A stretch of 64,000 nt of DNA from Actinomadura bangladeshensis (GTDB taxonomy: Bacteria > Actinomycetota > Actinomycetes > Streptosporangiales > Streptosporangiaceae): assembly GCF_004348335.1 (NCBI RefSeq), contig NZ_SMJW01000003.1, positions 1 to 64,000 of the forward strand. Direction: 5' to 3'. The notes below the pieces were generated by a model. That model was given only the letters and a program-made list of their open reading frames with translations. It did not search any database and had not been told where the DNA came from. The position numbers were made by a program, and so were the translations under genes. Below, one piece after another: positions 38,784 through 46,426 of the stretch. Within the stretch, counting starts at the first letter, position 1. Each line of letters opens with the position of its first letter.

Positions 38784-39825
38784 CCCGCTCGGCGGGGACG
38801 GCGTCGAACAGCGCGGCGGCCCGGCGGGCCCGCGCCGCCCGCACCGCCTCGTCCTTCAGCCGGTCCAGCGCCTCGATCAGCTCGCGTGGCGAGCGGGCGT
38901 AGCAGCTCAGCCCGTCGCGGGCCATCGCCGCGGCGCCGTCGCGGCCGTGCCCGGCGATCGGCCGGTAGGAGACCACCGGCAGCCCGCACGCGAACGCCTC
39001 CCGGCAGGTCAGCCCCGCCGCGTTGTCGATCAGCGCGTAGGCGCCCGCCATCAGCTCCGCCATGTCGTCCCGCCAGCCGAGCGCGGGCCCGTAGACCCGC
39101 TCCCGCAGCCGCTCGTTCCGCCCGCACAGCACCACCGGCACGTACCGGCCGGACGCGGCGAGGCCCTGCGCCGTCTCCACGACCCGCCCGACGCCCCAGG
39201 CGCCCGCCGAGATCAGCACGATCCTGTCGTCCGGCCGCGCCCCGGCCTCCTCCCGCAGCCGGTCGCTCGCGCCGCGCGCCCGGCGGAACTCGCGCCGCAC
39301 CACGGGCGCGTACACGCCGGCGTGGCGGCCCGTCCGCTCCATCACCGTCCGCGCGGCCTGCTCGTCGGGGCACAGGTAGCGGTCGTTGCCCGCGTGCAGC
39401 CACATCCGGTGGACGGCGAAGTCGGTGACCAGCACCAGCGACGGCACGGTGAGCCGCCCCGAGTCGCGCAGCCGCCCGGCCGCCTGCGCCGCGAGGTGGA
39501 ACGTCGACACGACCGCGTCGGGCGGCAGCTCCCGGATCCGCGCGTCCAGCCTCCGCGCGATCAGCGCGGTGAGCGGCGACGAGGGCGGCGGGCGGCGGGA
39601 CACGAAGAACGCCCGGTAGATCCCCTCGTACAGCCAGGGCGCGGACCGGACCATCGCCTCGTACATCCTCCGCAGCCCGTGCCCGAGCCGCATCGGCACG
39701 AGGTCGAGCACGTCCAGCACGGACGCCTCGACGTCCTTCGGCGCCATCCGCCGCGCCAGCTCGTCGGCGACCGCGTCATGCCCGGCGCCCATGCCCGCTG
39801 TCAGAATTAAGAGTCGTTTGCCCAT
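38761..39825 (-). CDS. MGDG-synthase-like glycosyltransferase
   Basis: 354 residues with a GT-B fold. The N-terminal 'LILTAGMGAGHDAVADELAR' is the MGDG synthase/MurG-type beginning (PF06925), and the C-terminal 'NAAGLTCREAFACGLPVVSY' is the sugar-nucleotide region. It likely glycosylates diacylglycerol or another lipid. ATG 39825 is chosen; an upstream ATG at 39858 would overlap the divergent deacetylase. Confidence 0.8.
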   Translation of the reverse strand: MGKRLLILTAGMGAGHDAVADELARRMAPKDVEASVLDVLDLVPMRLGHGLRRMYEAMVRSAPWLYEGIYRAFFVSRRPPPSSPLTALIARRLDARIRELPPDAVVSTFHLAAQAAGRLRDSGRLTVPSLVLVTDFAVHRMWLHAGNDRYLCPDEQAARTVMERTGRHAGVYAPVVRREFRRARGASDRLREEAGARPDDRIVLISAGAWGVGRVVETAQGLAASGRYVPVVLCGRNERLRERVYGPALGWRDDMAELMAGAYALIDNAAGLTCREAFACGLPVVSYRPIAGHGRDGAAAMARDGLSCYARSPRELIEALDRLKDEAVRAARARRAAALFDAVPAERVIRAALG

Positions 39826-39856
39826 GTGTTGAGATCCCCCCGGTGAAAATGTCTTC

Positions 39857-40567
39857 ATGTCCCGCCGCGTGCCCGCCGCCCTGACCGCCGCCCTGCTGGG
39901 TCACGCCCTGCCCGCGGCGACCTGGCTGTCCCCGGTCCGCCGGCTGACGCCCCGCATCGCCGGCCGCGGCGGCCCCCGCCACGTGGCGCTCACCCTCGAC
40001 GACGGCCCCGACCCCTCGTCCACGCCCCTCTTCCTGGACGAACTGGCCCGCCTCGACTGCCGCGCGACGTTCTTCGTCCTCGGCACGATGCTGCGGCGCA
40101 CCCCGTCGCTCGGCCGCCGCATCGTCGCGGAGGGCCACGAGATCGCCGTGCACGGCTGGCACCACGACAACGCGCTGACGACGCGTCCCGGCCGGGTGAC
40201 CGGCGAGATCCGGGACACGGTGCACCTCGTGCAGGACGTGTGCGGCGTGACCCCGTCCTGGTACCGGCCGCCGTACGGGGCTCTGAGCACCGAGGCGTGG
40301 GTGGCGGCCCGCCGCAACGACCTGCGGCCCATCCTTTGGACGGCGTGGGGGAAGGATTGGACGTCCTCCTCCACCCCGTCCTCCGTGCTGGAGACCCTGG
40401 CACCGGGCCTCAAGGGCGGCGCGACGCTCCTCCTGCACGACAGCGACGTCACTTCGGCACCCGGCGCCTGGAAGTCCACCCTGGGCGCCCTACCCGAGGT
40501 CGTACGGCGGTGCCGCGCGGCCGACCTGACCGTCGGCCCCCTGCGCGACCACGGAGTGCACCCGTAA
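39857..40567 (+). CDS. NodB-type polysaccharide deacetylase
   Basis: 236 residues with an N-terminal hydrophobic segment that could be a signal or anchor. NodB motifs: 'TLDDGPD' (Asp48-Asp49), 'HGWHH' (metal His99, His103), 'YRPPYG' and 'LLLHDSD'. It removes acetyl groups from cell-wall or envelope polysaccharide. Divergent from the lipid glycosyltransferase, suggesting shared envelope function. A 44-bp exact copy of its 3' part occurs at 46282-46325. Confidence 0.88.
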   Translation: MSRRVPAALTAALLGHALPAATWLSPVRRLTPRIAGRGGPRHVALTLDDGPDPSSTPLFLDELARLDCRATFFVLGTMLRRTPSLGRRIVAEGHEIAVHGWHHDNALTTRPGRVTGEIRDTVHLVQDVCGVTPSWYRPPYGALSTEAWVAARRNDLRPILWTAWGKDWTSSSTPSSVLETLAPGLKGGATLLLHDSDVTSAPGAWKSTLGALPEVVRRCRAADLTVGPLRDHGVHP

Positions 40568-40643
40568 CGACCGCTGTCACACGGCTACTACTCCCCCGGC
40601 ATCCGTCCTCTATGTGGCGCGACCAGCCGTTTCTGCATCCCTG

Positions 40644-41114
40644 TCAGTGCGAGGCACCACCGAGCCGCTTCGTCATGAAGACGCTGTTCGGGTCGGGGCG
40701 GTAGTCGGCGAAGGGTGCGCAATACTCGAACCCGAACTTCTCGTAGAGCCGCCGCGCCGGGAGGAAGAAGTCGTCGGACCCCGTCTCCAGGCTCAGCCGG
40801 GCGAACCCCATCCGCTCGGCCTCGGTGATGACGTGCCCGAGCAGCCTCGACGCGATACCGCTCCGCTTGCGCGCCGGAGACGTGCGCATCGACTTCAACT
40901 CGCCGTGGGCGGCGTCCAGCCTCTTGATCGCCCCGCAGCCCACGACGACCTCCCCGTCCATCACCGTCCAGAACGTGACGTCCGGGCTCCGCAGCGCGTC
41001 GAGGTCGAGCGCATGCTTGCTCTCCAGCGGCGTAACAGAACGCATCTGCCGGACGTGCTCAGCCAGGAACTCCGCGATCTCCGCCCCGGACAGGTCGTCA
41101 ACGACGATTCTCAT
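40644..41114 (-). CDS. GNAT-family N-acetyltransferase
   Basis: 156 residues with the GNAT acetyl-CoA loop region ('SPARKRSGIASRLLGHVI') and 'LETGSDDFFLPARRLYEKFG'. The substrate is unknown. ATG 41114 has a GTGAG-type ribosome site; the ATG at 41132 is too close to its own GGAG. Confidence 0.82.
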   Translation of the reverse strand: MRIVVDDLSGAEIAEFLAEHVRQMRSVTPLESKHALDLDALRSPDVTFWTVMDGEVVVGCGAIKRLDAAHGELKSMRTSPARKRSGIASRLLGHVITEAERMGFARLSLETGSDDFFLPARRLYEKFGFEYCAPFADYRPDPNSVFMTKRLGGASH

Positions 41115-41373
41115 CTCACTCACCCACGCCATTCTCCGCTGACGGCAGATCGTCGATCTCGATCGGACGCGTTCAGGGTGACCGCCGTCCGCATCCGGTC
41201 AGGACGGGGGACCGATGGCGGCCGCGGCGGCGCCTACCGAGGGCGTCCAGTTATTGGCGCTCTGTAAATCAGTACTGATCACGAGCCGGCCACTACACGA
41301 GCAGTCATGGACCGATACATCGCCCACTTGACCGGCGACCCACTTTGCCAAAGTTTTGCTTATTGACTGCACA

Positions 41374-41402
41374 TTGACACTGCACTGACGAGTTGCCATA
41401 GT
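41374..41402 (+). promoter_or_regulatory. Promoter-like sequence of the SDP-like operon
   Basis: TTGACA (41374-41379) is followed after exactly 17 bases by CATAGT (41397-41402), close to the housekeeping sigma consensus. Around the -35 there is an imperfect direct repeat GACTGCACATT / GACACTGCACT that could bind a regulator. Transcription would start near 41409, giving a leader of about 195 bases. Confidence 0.55.
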
Positions 41403-41474
41403 TCACTCGGCTAAGTGATCGAGGAGGTGATGCGCAGGAGAGGCCCAGTCCATAGATACGCGCGTTGCGATCTA

Positions 41475-41529
41475 ATGGTGAAGCCCTGGAGAGCCAGTGC
41501 AAGTCTCCAGGGCACCGTCAATTCACCAT
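41475..41529 (+). promoter_or_regulatory. Long folded leader upstream of the toxin gene
   Basis: An inner stem GCCCTGGAGA / TCTCCAGGGC (10 bp, 11-base loop) is enclosed by an outer stem ATGGTGAA / TTCACCAT (8 bp) with an eight-base bulge on the 3' side. It ends 75 bases before the toxin start. It may stabilise the mRNA or act as an attenuator. Not recognised as a known riboswitch. Confidence 0.55.
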
Positions 41530-41604
41530 CGCAGCGGCGCGACGTTGCCACCAGCTCCCCTCTTCAATGCTGGCGTGCTCCGGCGCGTCCCAGAAGGAGA
41601 GAAA

Positions 41605-42240
41605 ATGCAGACAGCGAAACTGCGCAGGAGTCACCTGGCGAGCGCCTTAGCGATCGCCACTTCGGTCACCGTGCTCGCCGGGGCCGCACCCGCCATCGCG
41701 AGCCCCGACCAGGCGGCCCGGCCTGCCACCGTCCAGACCGCCCGGTTCTCGGGAGAGGACCTGTTCCGGGGACTGTTCTTCGGACAGGGCCCGGTCGCGA
41801 CGACGTTCCCGGACATCACGCACCAGCAGCAGGCGCGGGTGCGCACGGACGTCGTGAACGAGCTCGTGAGCCTCATGAGCGAGAGCGACCCGGCGTTCTT
41901 CTCCCGGTTCGCCGCTGACATCCGCAGTGGTGACCGGTACCGGATCCGCTCGGCGCTCTTCACCGCGCACGACCTTGCGGACAGCAGCGCCCGCGCGGCG
42001 GCCGGCCGCACGGCCACGGCCGGCTCCACCACGGCGAAGGGCCCCTGCGGCTGGACGGCCTGCGCCGACGTCGTGGCCGCGGCCGAGGTCGCGATCGTCG
42101 TCATCGCCGCCGCGGTCGCGGTGGTGGAGGTGGCGGTCCAGACGCCCGACAGCGCGTTCCAGGAGGGCGCGTCGAGCGGAAGCCAGCCGCTGGCGCTGGA
42201 CATCTGGGTCAACGCGATCGCCAAGGACCTGCGCGCCTGA
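41605..42240 (+). CDS. sdpC: SdpC-family antimicrobial peptide precursor
   Basis: 211 residues. A Sec signal peptide ends near 'PAIASPDQ'. 'EDLFRGLFFGQGPVA' (residues 51-65) is the region I associate with the SdpC toxin family. The C-terminal part has Cys148 and Cys153 (CGWTAC) followed by a 25-residue Ala/Val-rich hydrophobic stretch to about residue 178, then a polar tail. In Bacillus subtilis SdpC is cut to a 42-residue disulfide-bonded hydrophobic peptide, SDP, which collapses the proton motive force of sibling cells. The same layout here predicts a mature toxin spanning about residues 140-180. AAGGAG precedes the ATG. SdpA and SdpB follow. Confidence 0.8.
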   Translation: MQTAKLRRSHLASALAIATSVTVLAGAAPAIASPDQAARPATVQTARFSGEDLFRGLFFGQGPVATTFPDITHQQQARVRTDVVNELVSLMSESDPAFFSRFAADIRSGDRYRIRSALFTAHDLADSSARAAAGRTATAGSTTAKGPCGWTACADVVAAAEVAIVVIAAAVAVVEVAVQTPDSAFQEGASSGSQPLALDIWVNAIAKDLRA

Positions 42241-42331
42241 CCCGCCGGTCCATCACACCCCGCGCCCAGGTGGAGGGGCCGGCCCCCGCCCGGCTCCTCT
42301 GCCGAAGGTCCTCTTCCGCTGGAGACGAACC

Positions 42332-42907
42332 ATGTCCGACACTCCCGCAGACTCCTCGCGAAGCCTTCGCCTCGCCGGCCTGTTCGGATTGGCGGTCGCG
42401 CTGTTCTGGGTGGTCATCGGCGCCTACTCCGTGAAGTCGGCCCTCCCGCCGACCGCGCTTTCGCTGCCCCATGAAAAAGAAATGAAGTTATCCGCGCTCC
42501 AGACTGTGCCGCAGGGGTGGGCGTTCTTCACCATATCTCCGCGCAGGCCCGTCTACTTCGCGTACCAGCACACTGCGCGAGGCTGGGAGAGTGCACTGCT
42601 CAGCCCGCACTCCCGCCCGCGCAACGCGTTCGGGCTCGACCGGCTTTCCCGCGCGCAAGCGGCGGAACTGGGAGTTCTGCAATACCAACTGCAGGACAAA
42701 GACTGGTACGCGTGCAATGGCCGCCCAATCGACGCCTGTCTTGCCGCCGCGCCGGTCCCGCGCACCATTCACAACGCTCAACCGCACCCGGTGACCTGTG
42801 GGGACGCCGCCCTGGCCGAGCAGGAGCCCGTCCCCTGGGCGTGGAGCCGCGACACCCATCAGCACTGGCATGTGCTCAAGGTGGCCAGGGTGATGATCAG
42901 ATGCTGA
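42332..42907 (+). CDS. sdpA: SdpA-family toxin maturation protein
   Basis: 191 residues with one N-terminal transmembrane helix ('LAGLFGLAVALFWVVIGAYS') and an extracytoplasmic domain containing 'LSALQTVPQGWAFFTISPR' and several cysteines (DWYACNG, DACLA, VTCGD). Position between an SdpC-like and an SdpB-like gene, and the 'PQGWAFFT' segment, fit the SdpA family, which in Bacillus is essential for making active SDP. GGAG precedes the ATG. It overlaps sdpB by seven bases (ATGCTGA). Confidence 0.82.
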   Translation: MSDTPADSSRSLRLAGLFGLAVALFWVVIGAYSVKSALPPTALSLPHEKEMKLSALQTVPQGWAFFTISPRRPVYFAYQHTARGWESALLSPHSRPRNAFGLDRLSRAQAAELGVLQYQLQDKDWYACNGRPIDACLAAAPVPRTIHNAQPHPVTCGDAALAEQEPVPWAWSRDTHQHWHVLKVARVMIRC

Positions 42908-43866
42908 CGCGAGCAGGACGGTTCGCCCTCGCCCATTCCGCGGCCGTGCCGTGGACGAACGTGTACGGCGTCGCTCGGACGAGTCTGGCGTTGGGCCTGG
43001 CTGCCACGCTCATCTTCTCCGACACCGGCAGCGTCTTCTTTCCCACGGTCGAGATCCCCCAGCGGATCCTGTGCTCCGGCGCCGCCCGAGCCGGCCTCTT
43101 CTGCGTCGCCGGCGCCGGTCACCTGGAACTCGCACGCTGGGCGGGAGTCGCGATCCTGCTCGTCACCGCCACCGGCATCTGGCCGCGCGTGACCGCGGTG
43201 CCGTTCGCCTGGGTGGCGTTCAGCTTCGCCGCGACATCGCGGATCCCCGACGGCGGCGACCAGATCACCGAACTGCTGAGTCTGATGCTGATCCCCGTCT
43301 CTCTGACGGACGCGCGGCGGACCCACTGGGACCCTCCCCCCGCCCCGGAGTCCACGGCGTCTTGGGCGAGGATTCTGGCCTGGTCCGCGCTCTTCGTGAT
43401 CCGGTTGCAGATCGCCGGGGTCTACTTCCAGGCGGCGGTGTCGAAACTCGGTGTACGGGAGTGGGCGGACGGCACGGCGCTCTACTACTGGATCAATGCT
43501 CCGTCCTACGGCGCGTCGGGGTGGATCCGGTCGGCCTTCGAGCCGTTCCTATGGAATCCGTGGTTCGTCGCCCTCCTCACCTGGGGTTCGCTCGCCGCCG
43601 AGTTCGCCATTTTCCTCGGCCTGTTCCTGCCGCAGAAGAAGCGCCGCTGGCTGCTGCTGGAAGGACTGCTCTTCCATCTCGGCATCGCGGTCGTGATGGG
43701 ACTGGTCAGCTTCTTCTTCGCGGTCGCCGCGGGGCTGGTCCTCTTCCTCTGGCCGGTGGATCGCCCGGTGCGGTGGCCGGACCGGTTTCGCCGTCCGGTG
43801 CGCGACCGCGCGTTTGAGACCGGCGGCACCGCGGGAACCACTATCGAGCCCGCGGAGGTCACGTGA
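42901..43866 (+). CDS. sdpB: SdpB-family multipass membrane protein (HTTM-like)
   Basis: 321 residues with about six to seven transmembrane helices. 'NVYGVARTSLALGLAATL' near the N terminus and 'IAGVYFQAAVSKLGVREWADGTALYYW' pattern (residues about 165-190) are typical of SdpB/HTTM-domain proteins. In Bacillus SdpB works with SdpA in SDP production. Translation is coupled to sdpA. The polar C-terminal tail probably faces the cytoplasm. Confidence 0.83.
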   Translation: MLTRAGRFALAHSAAVPWTNVYGVARTSLALGLAATLIFSDTGSVFFPTVEIPQRILCSGAARAGLFCVAGAGHLELARWAGVAILLVTATGIWPRVTAVPFAWVAFSFAATSRIPDGGDQITELLSLMLIPVSLTDARRTHWDPPPAPESTASWARILAWSALFVIRLQIAGVYFQAAVSKLGVREWADGTALYYWINAPSYGASGWIRSAFEPFLWNPWFVALLTWGSLAAEFAIFLGLFLPQKKRRWLLLEGLLFHLGIAVVMGLVSFFFAVAAGLVLFLWPVDRPVRWPDRFRRPVRDRAFETGGTAGTTIEPAEVT

Positions 43867-43879
43867 CGGGAGCAGGAAC

Positions 43880-44803
43880 GTGACGGCGATGGCCGAGCCC
43901 AGGCCCGTCATCGATCTCCGGTGTGTCTCCGCCGGATACGGCGGCCCGGTCATCGTGCGCGACGTCTCGCTGCGGCTGACGCCCGGAGTCACCGCACTCG
44001 TGGCGGGCAACGGCGCGGGCAAGACCACGTTGCTCAGGGTGTGCGCCGGGATCCTGCCGCCGGAATCCGGGGCCGTCCGCACACTGGGCGCGAATCCGTA
44101 CTCGGACGCGGCGGTCCGGAGAAGGATCGGCTATCTCGCGCACCGTCCGGCGCTCTATCGGAATCTGACCGTCCGGGAGAATCTGCTCTTCTGGGGACGG
44201 CTGTACGGCCTGCGGAAAGAAGATGCTGCGAACGGAATCCGCGAAGTGGCCGCCGCCCTGGAACTCGACGAGTTGCTGCCGGTCCCGGCGAGAAGGCTGA
44301 GCCGGGGCCAGCAGCAGCGGGCGGCGATCGCGCGGGCGCTGCTGGGCGAACCCGAGCTACTGCTTCTCGACGAGCCCACGGTCGGGCTGGACCAGTACTG
44401 GCATGGCGCCTTCATCGCACTCGTACGCGACTTCGCCCGGCGCGGCGGATGCGTCCTGCTGGCCAGTCACGATCCACGCGACTTCGCCGGAGCGGATCGC
44501 GCGCTGACCATCCGGGACGGAACGCTGGGGGACCATCCGGACTACCTTCCCGGCACCGGCGACGCCGCCGTGTCCGTCGTGACCGACGGCCCCATCGCGG
44601 GGTCCATCGGCCAGTGGGAGTACCGGGTGGATCCGGACGACCCGAACCGTGCGACGGTGCGGCTGCACCACCATGCCGAGCTGATCGTGCTGACGGACAG
44701 GCTGATCAGGGACGGCCTGACGATCCTGCGGGTGGAGAACATGGCGGCCGTGCCGCCGCCGGCACGGCTGCCCGGCGCCTCCCGGGAGGGCCGGAGCGTA
44801 TGA
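43880..44803 (+). CDS. ABC transporter ATPase in the SDP-like operon
   Basis: 307 residues: Walker A 'AGNGAGKTT', signature 'LSRGQQQR', Walker B '[13 protein letters not shown]', H-loop 'LASHDPRDF'. A C-terminal extension of about 90 residues holds no known domain. GTG 43880 is 13 bases past sdpB. The start of the permease overlaps the stop (ATGA). By position it most likely exports the toxin or protects the producer; Bacillus uses SdpI for immunity instead. Confidence 0.87.
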   Translation: MTAMAEPRPVIDLRCVSAGYGGPVIVRDVSLRLTPGVTALVAGNGAGKTTLLRVCAGILPPESGAVRTLGANPYSDAAVRRRIGYLAHRPALYRNLTVRENLLFWGRLYGLRKEDAANGIREVAAALELDELLPVPARRLSRGQQQRAAIARALLGEPELLLLDEPTVGLDQYWHGAFIALVRDFARRGGCVLLASHDPRDFAGADRALTIRDGTLGDHPDYLPGTGDAAVSVVTDGPIAGSIGQWEYRVDPDDPNRATVRLHHHAELIVLTDRLIRDGLTILRVENMAAVPPPARLPGASREGRSV

Positions 44804-45603
44804 GGGAGCCCACGTCCGCGCCCGCACTGCTGCACGCCTTCCTGTGGCGGACCTGGCACGAGCTTCGCTGGCGTCTCATCGCCCCGCCGCTGGGATACGC
44901 CTTGCTGATCATGACGCTCATCGGGCTGGCCGCGAGCTACCCGGAACGGCTCAACGGCGCCGATCACATGGCGCGTCTCGGGGTGCGGAACCTCGGGGCC
45001 GGCGACCGGCACGCGGCCGTGGCCGTGGGACTCGCGTTCGGGCTCATGCCGCCACTGATCGCGACGCTGACGGCGAGCGTGGCGGCCAAGAACGTCCGGA
45101 ACATCGTCGGCGCGGAGCGTGCGGCCGAAACGGTCGAGGCGATCCTGGCCGCCCCGGTGCGCCGTTCCTCGCTCCTGGCCGCGCTGCTGGGCGCCGGTCT
45201 GACCATCACGGCGGTCACCTGGGCGCTCATCACCGGTCCGGTGCTGGGAGCGGGAGCGGTGCTGCTCCTGGCCGCCGATCTGCGGCTGGCCGTTCCAGCC
45301 GGCTACCTGACCCTCGCCATCCTGACCCCGCTGCCGCTGGCCGCGCTCGGAAGCGGAGTCGTGATGGCGCTGGCGCTGCTGGTCCCGCAGGCCACCGATC
45401 TGCGGCTCGGATTGTCCGGGAACTGGCTTCCGCGCATCGGCGCATTGCCGGCGCTGCTCCTCTTCCTCATCGTCGCGTGGTTCCCGGACATCGATATCGC
45501 GCTCGCGTTCGCCTGCTCCGCGGCCGTGGCCGGTACCGCCGCGCTCGTGAGCTTCGGCTGGCTCGCCTGGAAATTCAACCCGACCATTCTGCTGGAAAAG
45601 TGA
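44800..45603 (+). CDS. ABC-2-like permease in the SDP-like operon
   Basis: 267 residues with about six transmembrane helices, including an N-terminal helix after 'LRWRLIAPPLGYALLIM' and paired helices between 'LLAALLGAGLTITAVTWALI' and the C terminus. 'KNVRNIVGAERAAETVEAIL' is the cytoplasmic loop that contacts the ATPase in ABC-2 exporters. Forms a transporter with the coupled ATPase. Confidence 0.85.
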   Translation: MREPTSAPALLHAFLWRTWHELRWRLIAPPLGYALLIMTLIGLAASYPERLNGADHMARLGVRNLGAGDRHAAVAVGLAFGLMPPLIATLTASVAAKNVRNIVGAERAAETVEAILAAPVRRSSLLAALLGAGLTITAVTWALITGPVLGAGAVLLLAADLRLAVPAGYLTLAILTPLPLAALGSGVVMALALLVPQATDLRLGLSGNWLPRIGALPALLLFLIVAWFPDIDIALAFACSAAVAGTAALVSFGWLAWKFNPTILLEK

Positions 45604-45631
45604 AGAAACGATACGGAGGAGTGTGCGACAC

Positions 45632-45850
45632 ATGCCCTACTGGCGGATAGCTCAGTGCGCGGATGGACATCTCTTCGAGACGCCGTTCGTTCCTGGGGTC
45701 TCCTTGAAAGCCCTGCGACTGGGCGGCGGACGGCTGCAGCGATGCCCGGTGGGCAAGCACTGGACGACGGTACGCATGGTCGACCAGGCCTCGGTCACCG
45801 CCGAGCAGCAGGAAGAGGCGCGGCGGCACCGGACCACGCCCATCCCCTGA
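45632..45850 (+). CDS. Small Cys/His protein, probable zinc ribbon
   Basis: 72 residues with 'AQCADGHLFETPFVPG' and 'RLQRCPVGKHWTTVR', that is, C-x-x-G-H and C-P-x-G-K-H-W knuckles able to bind one zinc. Similar small proteins are widespread in actinomycetes with no known role. GGAGGA precedes the ATG. It lies 28 bases after the permease gene, so it is probably part of the operon. Confidence 0.65.
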   Translation: MPYWRIAQCADGHLFETPFVPGVSLKALRLGGGRLQRCPVGKHWTTVRMVDQASVTAEQQEEARRHRTTPIP

Positions 45851-45874
45851 GACCACAGAGCGAGAGGAGCGAAC

Positions 45875-46150
45875 ATGCGCTGGATCAGCGCCCTGGTTCT
45901 GGCCGCGGCGTTCGTCTCAGCCGGCCTGACGGGCACGGCATCGGCCTCCTCGGCCGCGTCGAAGTCCGCTTGGGCTCCGCCGCCCGGATACACCTTCGAA
46001 GCGTCGTACCTCGGCGGGCAGGACGCCTGCGACCAGGTCGGCCGATCCGGAACCTCCGACGGCCGCTGGAGCGACTACGTCTGCCACGAGGAAATGCGCA
46101 AACTCGCTGACCTATGGCTCCTGTTCGGCGACCTCTATGTAAAGCAATGA
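45875..46150 (+). CDS. Small secreted protein at the end of the SDP-like operon
   Basis: 91 residues with a Sec signal peptide ('ISALVLAAAFVSAGLTGTAS', cleavage near SAS-SAA). The mature part has two cysteines (DACDQV and YVCHEE) that may form a disulfide. GAGAGGAG precedes the ATG. No family recognised. A role in immunity or as a second secreted factor is possible, unproven. Confidence 0.6.
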   Translation: MRWISALVLAAAFVSAGLTGTASASSAASKSAWAPPPGYTFEASYLGGQDACDQVGRSGTSDGRWSDYVCHEEMRKLADLWLLFGDLYVKQ

Positions 46151-46281
46151 GCCCCACCGACCACATCGGTGTTGAGCCCTGGAGTCGTCCCCCGCCGCTC
46201 AAGGTCGGTTACGGGAGCCAGAGGTCGGGGCCGAGTCGCTTCAACCGAGTGCGGCGGGCCGGGTAGTCGGGCATGGCTCGC

Positions 46282-46325
46282 CCGGGCCTCAAGGGCGGCG
46301 CGACGCTCCTCCTGCACGACAGCGA
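46282..46325 (+). repeat. 44-bp exact duplicate of a NodB deacetylase segment
   Basis: Identical over 44 bases to 40403-40446 inside the polysaccharide deacetylase, including the codons for 'PGLKGGATLLLHDS'. Flanking bases differ on both sides. It sits in the 276-base gap between the operon end and the kinase gene, so it is a fragment and not a gene. Nothing else is recognised in that gap. Confidence 0.8.
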
Positions 46326-46426
46326 TGGCGGCGCTGAGCGCAAACCTGTCGCTGCCGCGCATCTCTCATGCCCCGACCGGGCCTGTTCTCGGGCGCGTAC
46401 AACGTCCGTCCGCCGCCACAGGGCGG

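Larger units (their letters stand above)
41115..41604. other. 490-base control region ahead of the SDP-like operon
   Basis: Lower GC than its surroundings. It holds the start of the GNAT gene's upstream region on the left and, on the right, a promoter-like element (41374-41402) and a long hairpin (41475-41529). Small open frames on the minus strand (for example 41199-41399) have poor codon bias and are not taken as genes. Confidence 0.6.

Noticed and set aside
41199..41502. Small minus-strand frames ahead of the SDP-like operon
   Set aside because: Poor codon bias, no ribosome site, and they overlap the promoter and hairpin.
41475..41529. Known riboswitch or tRNA-like element before the toxin gene
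   Set aside because: The fold is a simple two-tier hairpin with no recognisable ligand-binding core or tRNA features.
42901..43866. SdpI-type immunity protein
   Set aside because: The protein has the SdpB/HTTM pattern and is more than 300 residues; SdpI-type immunity proteins are shorter with a different arrangement.
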